35,602 nt of DNA from an uncultured Ruminococcus sp. (GTDB lineage: Bacteria > Bacillota > Clostridia > Oscillospirales > Acutalibacteraceae): NCBI GenBank assembly GCA_902779615.1, contig CACZCM010000019.1:1-35602 (forward strand), given 5' to 3'. Position 1 is the first letter of the stretch. Each line of letters begins with the position of its first letter. A program made the translations under genes and the position numbers. Below the pieces are notes generated by a model. It had not been told where the DNA came from, made no database searches, and was given only the letters and a program-made list of their open reading frames with translations. Below, piece by piece: positions 1 through 7,253 of this stretch.

Positions 1-277
1 GTTTTCGCCAAGCCTTTTTCAAAAGGCTTGCGGTTTCCAAAGGCAGAGGTCTCCGCTGCCGCGTCGGTCGGTGCTTCTGCTGCGCAGAGGTCTCCCCCGT
101 CGGGGACGGCTCCCAGCCGGAGACCCGCGCCCCTTTTAGAGGTGAATTTCGAAAATAGTCCGGCGGACTGTTTTCGAAATAGGGGCATTTTGGCAGAAAA
201 TGCCCCTAACTAACGGCAAGAATAAAGTATCCTCGCCGCCCCAAGGCGATGCTATAATCTTAAGTTAATGACATTGG
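1..277. mobile_element. MITE-like non-coding element, family 1, copy A (left end outside window)
   Basis: This non-coding segment is homologous over its length, in inverted orientation, to 26076-26367. Its right end is TTAAGTTAATGACATTGG at 260-277, identical to the right terminal inverted repeat of the other copy. Inside are palindromic units: AAGCC...GGCTT near 10-30, AGTCCG...CGGACT near 157-169 and GGGGCATTTT...AAAATGCCCC near 183-207. It has no transposase, so it is a non-autonomous element. The open frame at 28-213 is an accident of the palindromes. The left end and any target duplication lie outside the window. Confidence 0.75.
250..258 (+). promoter_or_regulatory. Extended -10 (TGC TATAAT) inside the repeat end, facing rapZ
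   Basis: TGC-TATAAT is a good extended -10 box. No good -35 is visible 17 bp upstream. Transcription would start near 265, leave the repeat and reach rapZ. The equivalent end of copy B (26095-26103 region, minus strand, facing spoIIIAD) has the weaker TAAAGT. Predicted by motif only. Confidence 0.4.
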
Positions 278-321
278 AGAGTAAGATATTCCGCCAAACG
301 GAATGCAGGCTGGCGGTTTGC

Positions 322-349
322 GTCTGCTTGTTAAGAGCAGATCTTTGAA
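322..349 (+). repeat. Short hairpin unit in the rapZ leader
   Basis: The unit GTCTGCTTGTTAAGAGCAG followed by ATCTTTGAA forms a CTGCT/AGCAG stem (324-340). It is about 95% identical to 31653-31680 upstream of pepV and related to units before tlyA, spoIIIAA and the DUF975-like gene. It ends 14 nt before the rapZ start and so lies in the 5' leader. Confidence 0.6.
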
Positions 350-363
350 AGTAGGGATAATAT

Positions 364-1230
364 ATGGAATTTGTGATCGTAACGGGAATTTCGGGCGCAG
401 GAAAAACATCGGTGCTGCATGCGCTTGAGGATATCGGGTTTTATTGTGTAGACAATATACCGCCCGCATTGCTCAACACTTTTTATGAATTGTGTGAAAA
501 GTCGGCTGACGAACGTATGAAACGTGCCGCTGTTGTTCTTGATGTACGGATGGGCAGTTCGTTTGACGAATTTACATCGGCGATAGAAATGCTGAACCGT
601 GAAAATCATACGTACAGAATGTTATTCCTTGATGCCTCTAATGATGTGATACTGCGCCGTTTCCGTGCGACAAGGCGCAAACACCCGCTTTTTCCCGATT
701 CGGCTCTTTACACTATCGAAGAGGCGGTCAATACCGAAAGAGAGCTTTTTGCAAAGATCAAGATGTCATCAGATTATCTGATCGACACGACATATCTCTC
801 CTCCGGGCAGCTGAAGGAAAGAGTCGCAACGCTGTTTCTTGAAAACGAGCTGTCGATGCTGTCGGTAACTTGTATGTCTTTCGGATTCAAGTATGGTGTG
901 CCGTCGGAGGCAGATCTGATGTTTGATGTGCGCTGTTTGCCGAACCCGTTTTATATTCAGGAGCTTAAATATAAAACAGGACTGGACGAGCCTGTCAGAG
1001 AGTATGTTATGAAATGGGAGCAGACGAAGACGGTGCTGCAAAAAATGATAGACTTTATAGACTACACGCTGCCGCTCTACAAAGACGAGGGCAAAAGCCA
1101 GCTTGTGATCGCGATCGGATGCACCGGCGGAAAGCACCGCAGTGTTGCGCTGACACAGGCGATGTACAGCCATTTGAGCGAAGGACACCACAAGGTCGCA
1201 GTTCATCATCGTGATATCGAGAAGCTGTAG
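364..1230 (+). CDS. rapZ: RapZ (YvcJ) family nucleotide-binding protein
   Basis: 288 residues, the usual RapZ/YvcJ length. The N-terminal P-loop GISGAGKT is at residues 8-15, and the C-terminal domain carries the family motif GCTGGKHRSV near residue 265. In E. coli RapZ is an RNase E adaptor controlling GlmS through the sRNA GlmZ. In Firmicutes YvcJ binds and hydrolyses GTP/ATP and has been linked to competence and envelope metabolism; the RNase E role does not transfer automatically. The ATG at 364 follows a weak TAGGGAT site. whiA follows after 37 nt. In most Firmicutes yvcK lies between these two genes, but here it is absent. Confidence 0.95.
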   Translation: MEFVIVTGISGAGKTSVLHALEDIGFYCVDNIPPALLNTFYELCEKSADERMKRAAVVLDVRMGSSFDEFTSAIEMLNRENHTYRMLFLDASNDVILRRFRATRRKHPLFPDSALYTIEEAVNTERELFAKIKMSSDYLIDTTYLSSGQLKERVATLFLENELSMLSVTCMSFGFKYGVPSEADLMFDVRCLPNPFYIQELKYKTGLDEPVREYVMKWEQTKTVLQKMIDFIDYTLPLYKDEGKSQLVIAIGCTGGKHRSVALTQAMYSHLSEGHHKVAVHHRDIEKL

Positions 1231-1267
1231 CGGTGTTTTTTAGGGTATAAAAACGGAGGTGACGAAA

Positions 1268-2200
1268 TTGTCTTTTTCGCTTGACGTTAAGAGAGAGCTT
1301 TGCAAGGTAAATGTGAAGCTGCATGAGATCGAACGATCCGAAGCCTATGGAATGCTGCTTTTTTGCCACCCTTTTTCACCGGACGAGATACGCTTTCGAA
1401 CCGACAGCGGCTGCGCGGCGGAGCGGTTTTCACGCTTTACGGCGGAGGTGACCCAAAGCGGTGTGCAGACGGCGAGGACTCTCACCGCCCGAAAAAACAA
1501 TGCCGTCAGCTACAAAACAAATGTTGTTGACGAAGCCGACTGCCGCCGTATTTTTGAGATGTTTGGACATGACGCGGACAGTTCTTCGCTGCGCATTAAT
1601 ATGGCGAATATTGAATTTGAACCGTGTGCCGCAGCATTCCTGAGAGGAGCTTTCTTGACGTGTGGTCATATCTCTTCGCCGGAAATCGAGTATCGTCTGG
1701 ATTTCAGCACTGTGTATAAGAATCTGTCCGAGGATCTGTGCAGAGTGATCAGAGAAACAACAGAGCTTGCAGGCGGGAAGGCGGCGTCGCCGAAAATATC
1801 GAATCGGCGAGGATCGTATGTTGTTTATCTGAAAGACTGCGAGGACGTGGCAGATCTGTTGACGCTGATGGGCGCAGGCAGCGCCAGCATGGAGGTCATG
1901 CAGGTCCGCATACAAAAGAGTATCGATAACGAAATGACGAGAAAAATTAACTTTCAGCTTGCAAATACCGACAAGAGCTTATCTGCGGCTGCACGACAGA
2001 TAAAAGCCATCAAGCTTTTGGAAGAACAAGGCGAACTTGAAAAACTGAGCGAGGAACTGCAGTTCGCCGCAAAGCTGCGTCTGGAGCATCCGACGGCTTC
2101 GCTAAAGGAACTTACGGAAGTAGCGCAGCCTGCGATCAGCAAATCGGGGCTTAATCACAGACTTAATAAGCTGACCGAACTTGCGGGCGGTGTTTCTTGA
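1268..2200 (+). CDS. whiA: WhiA, DNA-binding sporulation/division regulator
   Basis: 310 residues. The N-terminal LAGLIDADG-like domain starts SFSLDVKRELCKV and the C-terminal helix-turn-helix region holds LEHPTASLKELTEVA, both typical of WhiA. Actinobacterial WhiA regulates sporulation division; in Bacillus it influences division and chromosome segregation. I chose TTG at 1268 because GGAGG (1255-1259) is 8 nt upstream and the family begins M-S-F-S. The in-frame GTG at 1259 overlaps that ribosome binding site. It is probably co-transcribed with rapZ. Confidence 0.95.
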   Translation: MSFSLDVKRELCKVNVKLHEIERSEAYGMLLFCHPFSPDEIRFRTDSGCAAERFSRFTAEVTQSGVQTARTLTARKNNAVSYKTNVVDEADCRRIFEMFGHDADSSSLRINMANIEFEPCAAAFLRGAFLTCGHISSPEIEYRLDFSTVYKNLSEDLCRVIRETTELAGGKAASPKISNRRGSYVVYLKDCEDVADLLTLMGAGSASMEVMQVRIQKSIDNEMTRKINFQLANTDKSLSAAARQIKAIKLLEEQGELEKLSEELQFAAKLRLEHPTASLKELTEVAQPAISKSGLNHRLNKLTELAGGVS

Positions 2201-2279
2201 ACAGCTTCGGCAGATCGCGATCAATGTCGTCTCGGACGATTTGTCGCTTACAAGCAAAATATATGATAACGGTGATAAT

Positions 2280-2702
2280 ATGTACACATTGGAAACCTCT
2301 GCCGCTTTTGATTCTGCGCACTTTTTGAGCGGCTACAACGGAAAGTGCGCAAATATTCACGGACACAGGTGGACGGTGAAGGTCACTGTCTGCGGTGAGA
2401 ATCTTGCGCAGGGCGGAGATAAGAGGGGAATGCTGATCGATTTCGGCGACCTGAAAAAAGCAGTCAGAGAGCTTGCCGACACTTTTGACCACGCTTTACT
2501 ATATGAAAAAGGCAGCCTCAAAGAAAGAACGCTTGAAGCGCTTCGTGACGAGAATTTTAAGCTGATAGAGCTTGATTACCGCCCGACCGCCGAAAATTTC
2601 GCATTTACATTTTTCAATATGTTCAAAGCGCAGGGATTGCCCGTAAAGTGCGTGACTGTTTTTGAAACGCCCGACAATTGTGCGGCGTATTCGGAGGACT
2701 GA
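2280..2702 (+). CDS. queD: 6-carboxy-tetrahydropterin synthase QueD
   Basis: 140 residues, normal for QueD. It converts 7,8-dihydroneopterin triphosphate to 6-carboxy-tetrahydropterin, the second step of queuosine precursor synthesis. Zinc ligands H14, H27 and H29 (CANIHGHRW) and catalytic C23 are present, as are the motifs DTFDHALL and RPTAENFA. ATG 2280 is preferred to an upstream in-frame ATG because the conserved N-terminus MYTLETSAAFDSAHF begins here and GGTGAT precedes it. The 79 nt before the gene shows no preQ1 aptamer that I recognise. Confidence 0.95.
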   Translation: MYTLETSAAFDSAHFLSGYNGKCANIHGHRWTVKVTVCGENLAQGGDKRGMLIDFGDLKKAVRELADTFDHALLYEKGSLKERTLEALRDENFKLIELDYRPTAENFAFTFFNMFKAQGLPVKCVTVFETPDNCAAYSED

Positions 2703-2703
2703 T

Positions 2704-3357
2704 ATGACGAAATATCCCGTTGTCGAAAAATTTGTGAGCATAAACGGCGAGGGCTTTCGCGCAGGGGAGCTGGCGGTGTTCGTCCGCTTCAAGGGCTGCA
2801 ACCTCCGCTGTTCTTATTGCGATACTAAATGGGCGTACGATAATAATGCGCCGTGCGAATATCTTGATTCAAATGATATCTGCGATTTTGCCGAGGGTAT
2901 TGTAAATGTTACGCTGACAGGCGGCGAGCCGATGCTGCAGGATCTTACCGAGGTTTGCATTCAGCTTTGCGGGCGCGGTCACAGAGTTGAGATAGAAACT
3001 AACGGCAGCGTATCTATTGCGCCGCTTCGTGATATTGACGGCGTAAGCTTTACTATGGATCATAAGCTGCCCGCAAGCGGTATGGAAGACAAGATGTGTC
3101 TTGAAAATTACAAATATCTTTGCAGATCGGATACCGTAAAATTTGTTGCGGGCAGTATTGCCGATCTTGAGAGAGCGCATGAGATCATAAATAAGTATGA
3201 TCTTACAAATACTTGTCATGTTTATTTTAGTCCTGTGTTCGGTCAGATCACAGCCGAAGAAATTGTTGATTTTATGAAGGAGCGCAGGCTGAATGACGTC
3301 AGACTTCAGCTGCAGCTGCACAAATATATCTGGAGTCCCGAGGAAAGAGGAGTGTAA
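2704..3357 (+). CDS. queE: 7-carboxy-7-deazaguanine synthase QueE (radical SAM)
   Basis: 217 residues. It rearranges 6-carboxy-tetrahydropterin to 7-carboxy-7-deazaguanine with S-adenosylmethionine. The radical-SAM cluster motif CNLRCSYC (C32, C36, C39) is in the CX3CX2C spacing of QueE. TLTGGEP is the SAM-contacting GGEP motif. The start at 2704, one nucleotide after the queD stop, has TCGGAGG (2692-2698) at good spacing, so the two genes are translationally close. folE begins immediately after its stop. Confidence 0.96.
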   Translation: MTKYPVVEKFVSINGEGFRAGELAVFVRFKGCNLRCSYCDTKWAYDNNAPCEYLDSNDICDFAEGIVNVTLTGGEPMLQDLTEVCIQLCGRGHRVEIETNGSVSIAPLRDIDGVSFTMDHKLPASGMEDKMCLENYKYLCRSDTVKFVAGSIADLERAHEIINKYDLTNTCHVYFSPVFGQITAEEIVDFMKERRLNDVRLQLQLHKYIWSPEERGV

Positions 3358-3915
3358 ATGGATAAGGAGAAAATCGAATATCATATCAGGGGTATTCTTG
3401 AAGCGATAGGCGAGGATCCCGACCGACCGGGGCTTCTCGAAACGCCGAAAAGAGTAGCAAATATGTGCGGGGAGATATTTGAAGGAATTTCGCTTTCCAA
3501 CAGAGATATCGCCGAGCGATTTGGAAAAACCTTCGATATGGATTATTCCAATGAGCCGTATATAGTGATGAAAGACATTATGGTGTTTAGTTATTGCGAG
3601 CACCATATGGCTTTGATGTATGATATGACGGTAAACGTGGCATATGTGCCGAACGGCAAGGTTTTGGGATTATCGAAAATTGCGAGGATATGCGACATGG
3701 CGTCAAAACGGCTCCAGCTTCAGGAGAAACTCGGCAGCGATATAGCGGAGATAATTTCGATAGCCGCAGATACCGACAGTGTTGGCGTGAAGATAAGGGG
3801 TTCCCACAGCTGCATGACGGCAAGGGGGATACGCAATGTCAACGCTAAAACCGAAACTAAGACGCTGCTGGGGAAATTCCGTGAGGACGAGCGGCTGGCG
3901 GCGCTGCTTGATTGA
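3358..3915 (+). CDS. folE: GTP cyclohydrolase I FolE
   Basis: 185 residues. It converts GTP to 7,8-dihydroneopterin triphosphate, the common entry to folate and queuosine. Zinc ligands are visible as C80, H83 (YCEHHMA) and C152 (GSHSCMTARGIRN), and PNGKVLGLSKIAR is the family signature. Its place between queE and queC suggests it is dedicated to, or shared with, queuosine synthesis, since no other folate genes are nearby. The start abuts the queE stop (GAGGAGTGTAA before ATG). Confidence 0.97.
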   Translation: MDKEKIEYHIRGILEAIGEDPDRPGLLETPKRVANMCGEIFEGISLSNRDIAERFGKTFDMDYSNEPYIVMKDIMVFSYCEHHMALMYDMTVNVAYVPNGKVLGLSKIARICDMASKRLQLQEKLGSDIAEIISIAADTDSVGVKIRGSHSCMTARGIRNVNAKTETKTLLGKFREDERLAALLD

Positions 3916-3935
3916 TCTATTGGAGTGAATATATA

Positions 3936-4631
3936 ATGAAAGCGCTTGTTCTGTTTAGCGGCGGTGTGGATTCGACCACCTGCCTTGCAATGGCAATTGA
4001 AAAATACGGTGCGGAAAATGTAGTTCCGCTTTCCGTTTATTACGGTCAGCGTCATACGATCGAGCTGAAAATGGCGGGGAAGATCGCCGAGAGGTACGGT
4101 GTAACACCGATCGAGATCGACCTGAAAGAGATGTTCAAAAATTCCTCATGCTCGCTTCTTGAGGGATCGAACGAAAGTATTCCCGAAGAAAGTTACGATG
4201 AACAGCTGAAAAACACCGGCGGCAAGCCCGTGTCGACTTATGTTCCTTTTCGAAACGGATTGTTTTTGGCGGCGGCGGCAAGCGTCGCTCTCTCTAACGG
4301 CTGCGATGTGATCTATTACGGAGCGCACAGGGACGATGCGGCGGGCAGCGCTTATCCGGACTGCTCGGAGGAGTTCAACGAGGCGATGAGCCGCGCGATC
4401 TATCTCGGCAGCGGAAATGCGCTCAGCGTGAAGGCGCCGTTTGTCGATAAGACAAAGGCTGACGTTGTGAAGATAGGTCTGTCGCTCGGTGTGCCATATG
4501 AACTGACGTGGAGCTGCTATGAGGGCGGCGATAAGCCCTGCGGAAAGTGCGGAACGTGTATTGACCGCAGGCGCGCGTTCGAGCTGAACGGAGTATGCGA
4601 CCCGGCGGAGAAAATGTATTCGGAGGTTTGA
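3936..4631 (+). CDS. queC: 7-cyano-7-deazaguanine synthase QueC
   Basis: 231 residues. It makes preQ0 from 7-carboxy-7-deazaguanine, ATP and ammonia. The PP-loop SGGVDST is at residues 8-14, and a zinc site near the C-terminus comprises C194, C202, C205 and C208 (PCGKCGTC). The start at 3936 follows TTGGAGTG with correct spacing; the in-frame ATG at 3912 has no binding site and overlaps folE. queF follows after one nucleotide. Confidence 0.97.
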   Translation: MKALVLFSGGVDSTTCLAMAIEKYGAENVVPLSVYYGQRHTIELKMAGKIAERYGVTPIEIDLKEMFKNSSCSLLEGSNESIPEESYDEQLKNTGGKPVSTYVPFRNGLFLAAAASVALSNGCDVIYYGAHRDDAAGSAYPDCSEEFNEAMSRAIYLGSGNALSVKAPFVDKTKADVVKIGLSLGVPYELTWSCYEGGDKPCGKCGTCIDRRRAFELNGVCDPAEKMYSEV

Positions 4632-4632
4632 G

Positions 4633-5121
4633 ATGAGAAGCGAAAGCGAGCTTGGCAGCGTGAAGTCACTGGGCAGAAGGACAAACTATGGCTTTGACTA
4701 TGACCCGGGGCTGCTGGAGTGCTTCCCGAACAAGCACCCCGAAAACGACTATTATGTAAAGTTCAACTGTCCCGAGTTTACAAGTCTGTGTCCCATCACG
4801 GGGCAGCCGGATTTTGCCACAGTATATATTTCGTATGTGCCGGGAGAAAAGATGGTGGAGAGCAAGTCGCTGAAGCTGTATCTGTTCAGCTTCAGAAACC
4901 ACGGCGATTTTCACGAGGACTGCATAAACATAATAATGAAAGACCTCATCAAGCTGCTTGACCCCAAATATATTGAAGTGTGGGGAAAGTTTCTGCCGAG
5001 GGGCGGACTTTCAATCGACCCGTACTGCAATTACGGCAAGGCGGGCACGAAGTGGGAGCAGATGGCATGGGATAGATTATCGCGTCACGATATGTATCCC
5101 GAGAAGGTGGACAACAGGTAA
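4633..5121 (+). CDS. queF: NADPH-dependent 7-cyano-7-deazaguanine reductase QueF
   Basis: 162 residues, the short unimodular QueF class. It reduces the preQ0 nitrile to preQ1 with two NADPH. Catalytic C53 and D60 lie in [11 protein letters not shown], and [16 protein letters not shown] is the QueF motif that binds NADPH. GGAGG at 4622-4626 precedes ATG 4633. It is the last gene of the operon and is followed by a strong terminator. Because preQ1 is made here, a Tgt and QueA/QueG/QueH are expected elsewhere in the genome. Confidence 0.96.
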   Translation: MRSESELGSVKSLGRRTNYGFDYDPGLLECFPNKHPENDYYVKFNCPEFTSLCPITGQPDFATVYISYVPGEKMVESKSLKLYLFSFRNHGDFHEDCINIIMKDLIKLLDPKYIEVWGKFLPRGGLSIDPYCNYGKAGTKWEQMAWDRLSRHDMYPEKVDNR

Positions 5122-5135
5122 AGAAACTTGGTACG

Positions 5136-5161
5136 GCGGCAGAGCATACTGCCGCTTTTTT
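5136..5161 (+). terminator. Intrinsic terminator of the que operon
   Basis: A perfect 7 bp stem GCGGCAG / CTGCCGC (5136-5142, 5149-5155) with a 6 nt loop is followed directly by six T residues. It starts 14 nt after the queF stop. Confidence 0.9.
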
Positions 5162-5196
5162 GTTAATTTACACAAAAAAACTGCGGATATTTCTAA

Positions 5197-5225
5197 TAGA
5201 CATAGATCGGTGGTTATGGTAAAAT
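5197..5225 (+). promoter_or_regulatory. Putative promoter upstream of the LRR-dockerin gene
   Basis: TAGACA (5197-5202), a 17 nt spacer and TAAAAT (5220-5225) with an extended TGG give a plausible sigma-A promoter. It lies about 210 nt before the start codon, and the inverted-repeat element at 5258-5402 separates the two. The element would therefore be part of the 5' leader if this promoter is used. Confidence 0.45.
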
Positions 5226-5257
5226 AAATATGGATCGGACATTATATGTTTTGAAAT

Positions 5258-5402
5258 CACTGTCCACAACTTAAGGAAATCTGTAAAGAGATCTGTTAGT
5301 CTTTAGTTTTTACAAAGCCTATTGCAGGGGGCTTTCCGGTCGCCCCCTGCACCCCTTCGGATCACAAAAAATATAAGCTTCTTTCTTAAGTTGTGGATAG
5401 TG
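5258..5402. mobile_element. 145 bp MITE-like element with flanking 10 bp duplication
   Basis: The ends CACTGTCCACAACTTAAG (5258-5275) and CTTAAGTTGTGGATAGTG (5385-5402) are inverted repeats matching at 17 of 18 positions. Both sides are flanked by GTTTTGAAAT (5248-5257 and 5403-5412), as expected for a target duplication. The interior has a strong hairpin with CAGGGGGC / GCCCCCTG arms near 5325-5349, also found inverted at 10421-10468. The ends match those of family 1 at 14 of 18 positions. No coding capacity. It fills most of the gap between queF and the next gene. Confidence 0.8.
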
Positions 5403-5434
5403 GTTTTGAAATAAATACATTGGAGGCTTTCAAT

Positions 5435-6835
5435 ATGTTGATGAAAATGTTAAAGAAAATGATCAGCATAGCCTTGGCGGCGGTCATGGCAGCGGGTATG
5501 ATCTGTACGCCGCTTTCGGCGGGGGCGCAAGTAATTGCCGATGAACCGTCGGGGGCTGGTGCTGAGGCTGCAGTGAGCGGCGAAACTTACGGGGATTATG
5601 AATACACTGTTCTTGAGGACGGGACAGTGGAGATAACAAACTATACCGGTTCTGCTGCTGAAGTTACCATACCGAATTCGATCGATGGTAAGGCGGTGAC
5701 ATCGATCGGTCATTCTGCTTTTTCTCACTGCGAAAGCCTGACAAGCATAACGATACCGGATTCGGTGACTTCAATCGGCATATATGCTTTTTGTGACTGC
5801 ACAAGCCTAATCAGCATAACGATACCGGATTCGGTGACATCGATTGGAGATTATGCTTTTTCTCACTGCGCAAGCCTGACAAGCATAACGATACCGAATT
5901 CGGTGACTTCCATCGGCGATTCTGCTTTTTCTTTATGCGCAAGCCTGACAAGCATAACGATACCGAATTCGGTGACTTCCATCGGCGATTCTGCTTTTTC
6001 TTTATGCGAAAGCCTGACAAGCATAACGATACCGAATTCAGTGACATCGATCGGCGGTTATGCTTTTGAGGGTACGCCGTGGCTAAGCAATTACACCGAT
6101 GATTCTGTAATAATCAACGGAATATTGGTACGATACAAAGGTAATGAAAACAGCATAACGATACCGGATTCGGTGACTTCCATCGGCGATTCTGCTTTTG
6201 CTGAATGCACAAGCCTGACAAGCATAACGATACCGAATTCGGTGACATCAATCGGCGATGGGGCTTTTTATGGCTGCAGAAGCCTGACAAGCATCATGAT
6301 ACCGAATTCGGTGACTTACATTGGCAGTTATGCTTTTGAGAACTGCACAAGCCTGACAAGCATAACGATACCGGATTCGGTGACTTCAATCGGCGATTGG
6401 GCTTTTTATAACTGCGAAAACCTAAAAGATGTATATTACACAGGAACTCGGGAGGAGTGGGAACAGATCAGCATTGGTTCTGATAATTCCGCACTAACAT
6501 CTGCTGATATTCACTATTATTCGCCTAAACCAGAAGAGCCGACTCCCGAGCCGACTCCCGAGCCGACTCCCGAGCCGACACCCGAGCCGACTCCCGAACC
6601 GACTCCCGAACCGACTCCCACCGCCTACGGCGATATGGACGGTGACGGCGCGATAACCTCCGGCGATGCGCTGAACATTCTCCGTGCAAGCGTATCCCTT
6701 CAAAACCTCACTCCCGAACAGATCAGACTTGCCGATATTGACGGCGACGGGACGCTCACTTCGAGCGACGCTCTCTCCGTTCTTCGAGCAAGCGCAGGTC
6801 TTCCCGCCGATCCGAAGATCGGCACGGCAGGCTGA
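5435..6835 (+). CDS. Secreted BspA-type leucine-rich-repeat protein with C-terminal dockerin
   Basis: 466 residues. A signal peptide (basic MLMKMLKK, then a hydrophobic stretch to LSAGAQ near residue 34) precedes about ten 23-residue BspA/LRR_5 repeats of the form [16 protein letters not shown], broken once by an island near residues 210-230. A Pro-Glu-Pro-Thr linker (about 361-395) leads to a type I dockerin (about 396-460) with two calcium loops, [13 protein letters not shown] and [13 protein letters not shown]. The protein is predicted to be exported and to dock on a cohesin, so it may bring an LRR binding module to a cellulosome-like complex. TGGAGG at 5421-5426 supports ATG 5435. The ligand is unknown. 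Confidence 0.85.
   Translation: MLMKMLKKMISIALAAVMAAGMICTPLSAGAQVIADEPSGAGAEAAVSGETYGDYEYTVLEDGTVEITNYTGSAAEVTIPNSIDGKAVTSIGHSAFSHCESLTSITIPDSVTSIGIYAFCDCTSLISITIPDSVTSIGDYAFSHCASLTSITIPNSVTSIGDSAFSLCASLTSITIPNSVTSIGDSAFSLCESLTSITIPNSVTSIGGYAFEGTPWLSNYTDDSVIINGILVRYKGNENSITIPDSVTSIGDSAFAECTSLTSITIPNSVTSIGDGAFYGCRSLTSIMIPNSVTYIGSYAFENCTSLTSITIPDSVTSIGDWAFYNCENLKDVYYTGTREEWEQISIGSDNSALTSADIHYYSPKPEEPTPEPTPEPTPEPTPEPTPEPTPEPTPTAYGDMDGDGAITSGDALNILRASVSLQNLTPEQIRLADIDGDGTLTSSDALSVLRASAGLPADPKIGTAG
5700..6420 (+). repeat. Tandem 69 bp LRR-coding repeats
   Basis: Ten units of about 69 bp recur with long identical blocks such as GCATAACGATACCGAATTCG. Two neighbouring units (about 5880-5948 and 5949-6017) are almost identical, which suggests recent duplication or gene conversion. 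Confidence 0.85.
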
Positions 6836-6858
6836 TTTAAAACGCAAGGTATATACTA

Positions 6859-6896
6859 AAAAGGTACAAATTCCCCGCCCGGGTCTTTGTGCCTTT
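6859..6896. terminator. Probable terminator after the LRR-dockerin gene
   Basis: AAAAGGTACAAA (6859-6870) pairs with TTTGTGCCTTTT (6885-6896) over 12 positions with one G-U pair. The loop is 14 nt. The T-run is short, so termination strength is uncertain. Confidence 0.55.
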
Positions 6897-7253
6897 TGGC
6901 TTTAAAACATAAATACAGTTTTTTGAACAATTAAACATATTGTTAACTCAGCAGTTATCTTCTATACGATCGGCACATTGGTGACGGATTGCTTGCGATT
7001 GCTGACACCTCGTGCTTTATTTTTGTAATTGATCCGTCAATGCTTTGCAAAGCTATTGACAAAAAAATTAATTATAGTAAAATATAATTGGAGAGTTTTC
7101 TGCTTTACCCGGATCACATGATATTCGAATCATTATTGTCACGGCGCTGTGACGGCTGCGGTTCGTTGACCCATTTGCTTGACTATGTATTCGGATCTAT
7201 GCGTGATCCATATTATTCTTAATGCATAATAAAATCAAAAAAGGAGAATGACC
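6897..7253. other. AT-rich spacer and long leader before the second LRR gene
   Basis: No coding region is visible. The spacer contains an imperfect inverted repeat (TGACGGAT at 6982-6989 with ATCCGTCA at 7032-7039), the promoter at 7056-7083, and a small hairpin GTCAC/GTGAC at 7138-7153. The 5' leader after that promoter would be about 160 nt. I recognise no riboswitch class in it. Confidence 0.5.
7056..7083 (+). promoter_or_regulatory. Putative sigma-A promoter of the second LRR gene
   Basis: TTGACA (7056-7061), a 16 nt spacer and TAAAAT (7078-7083). The -35 is a perfect consensus. It points towards the gene starting at 7254. Confidence 0.55.

Noticed and set aside
28..213. 61-codon open frame at the window start
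   Set aside because: It lies in the palindromic MITE-like element and its sequence only reflects the repeats.
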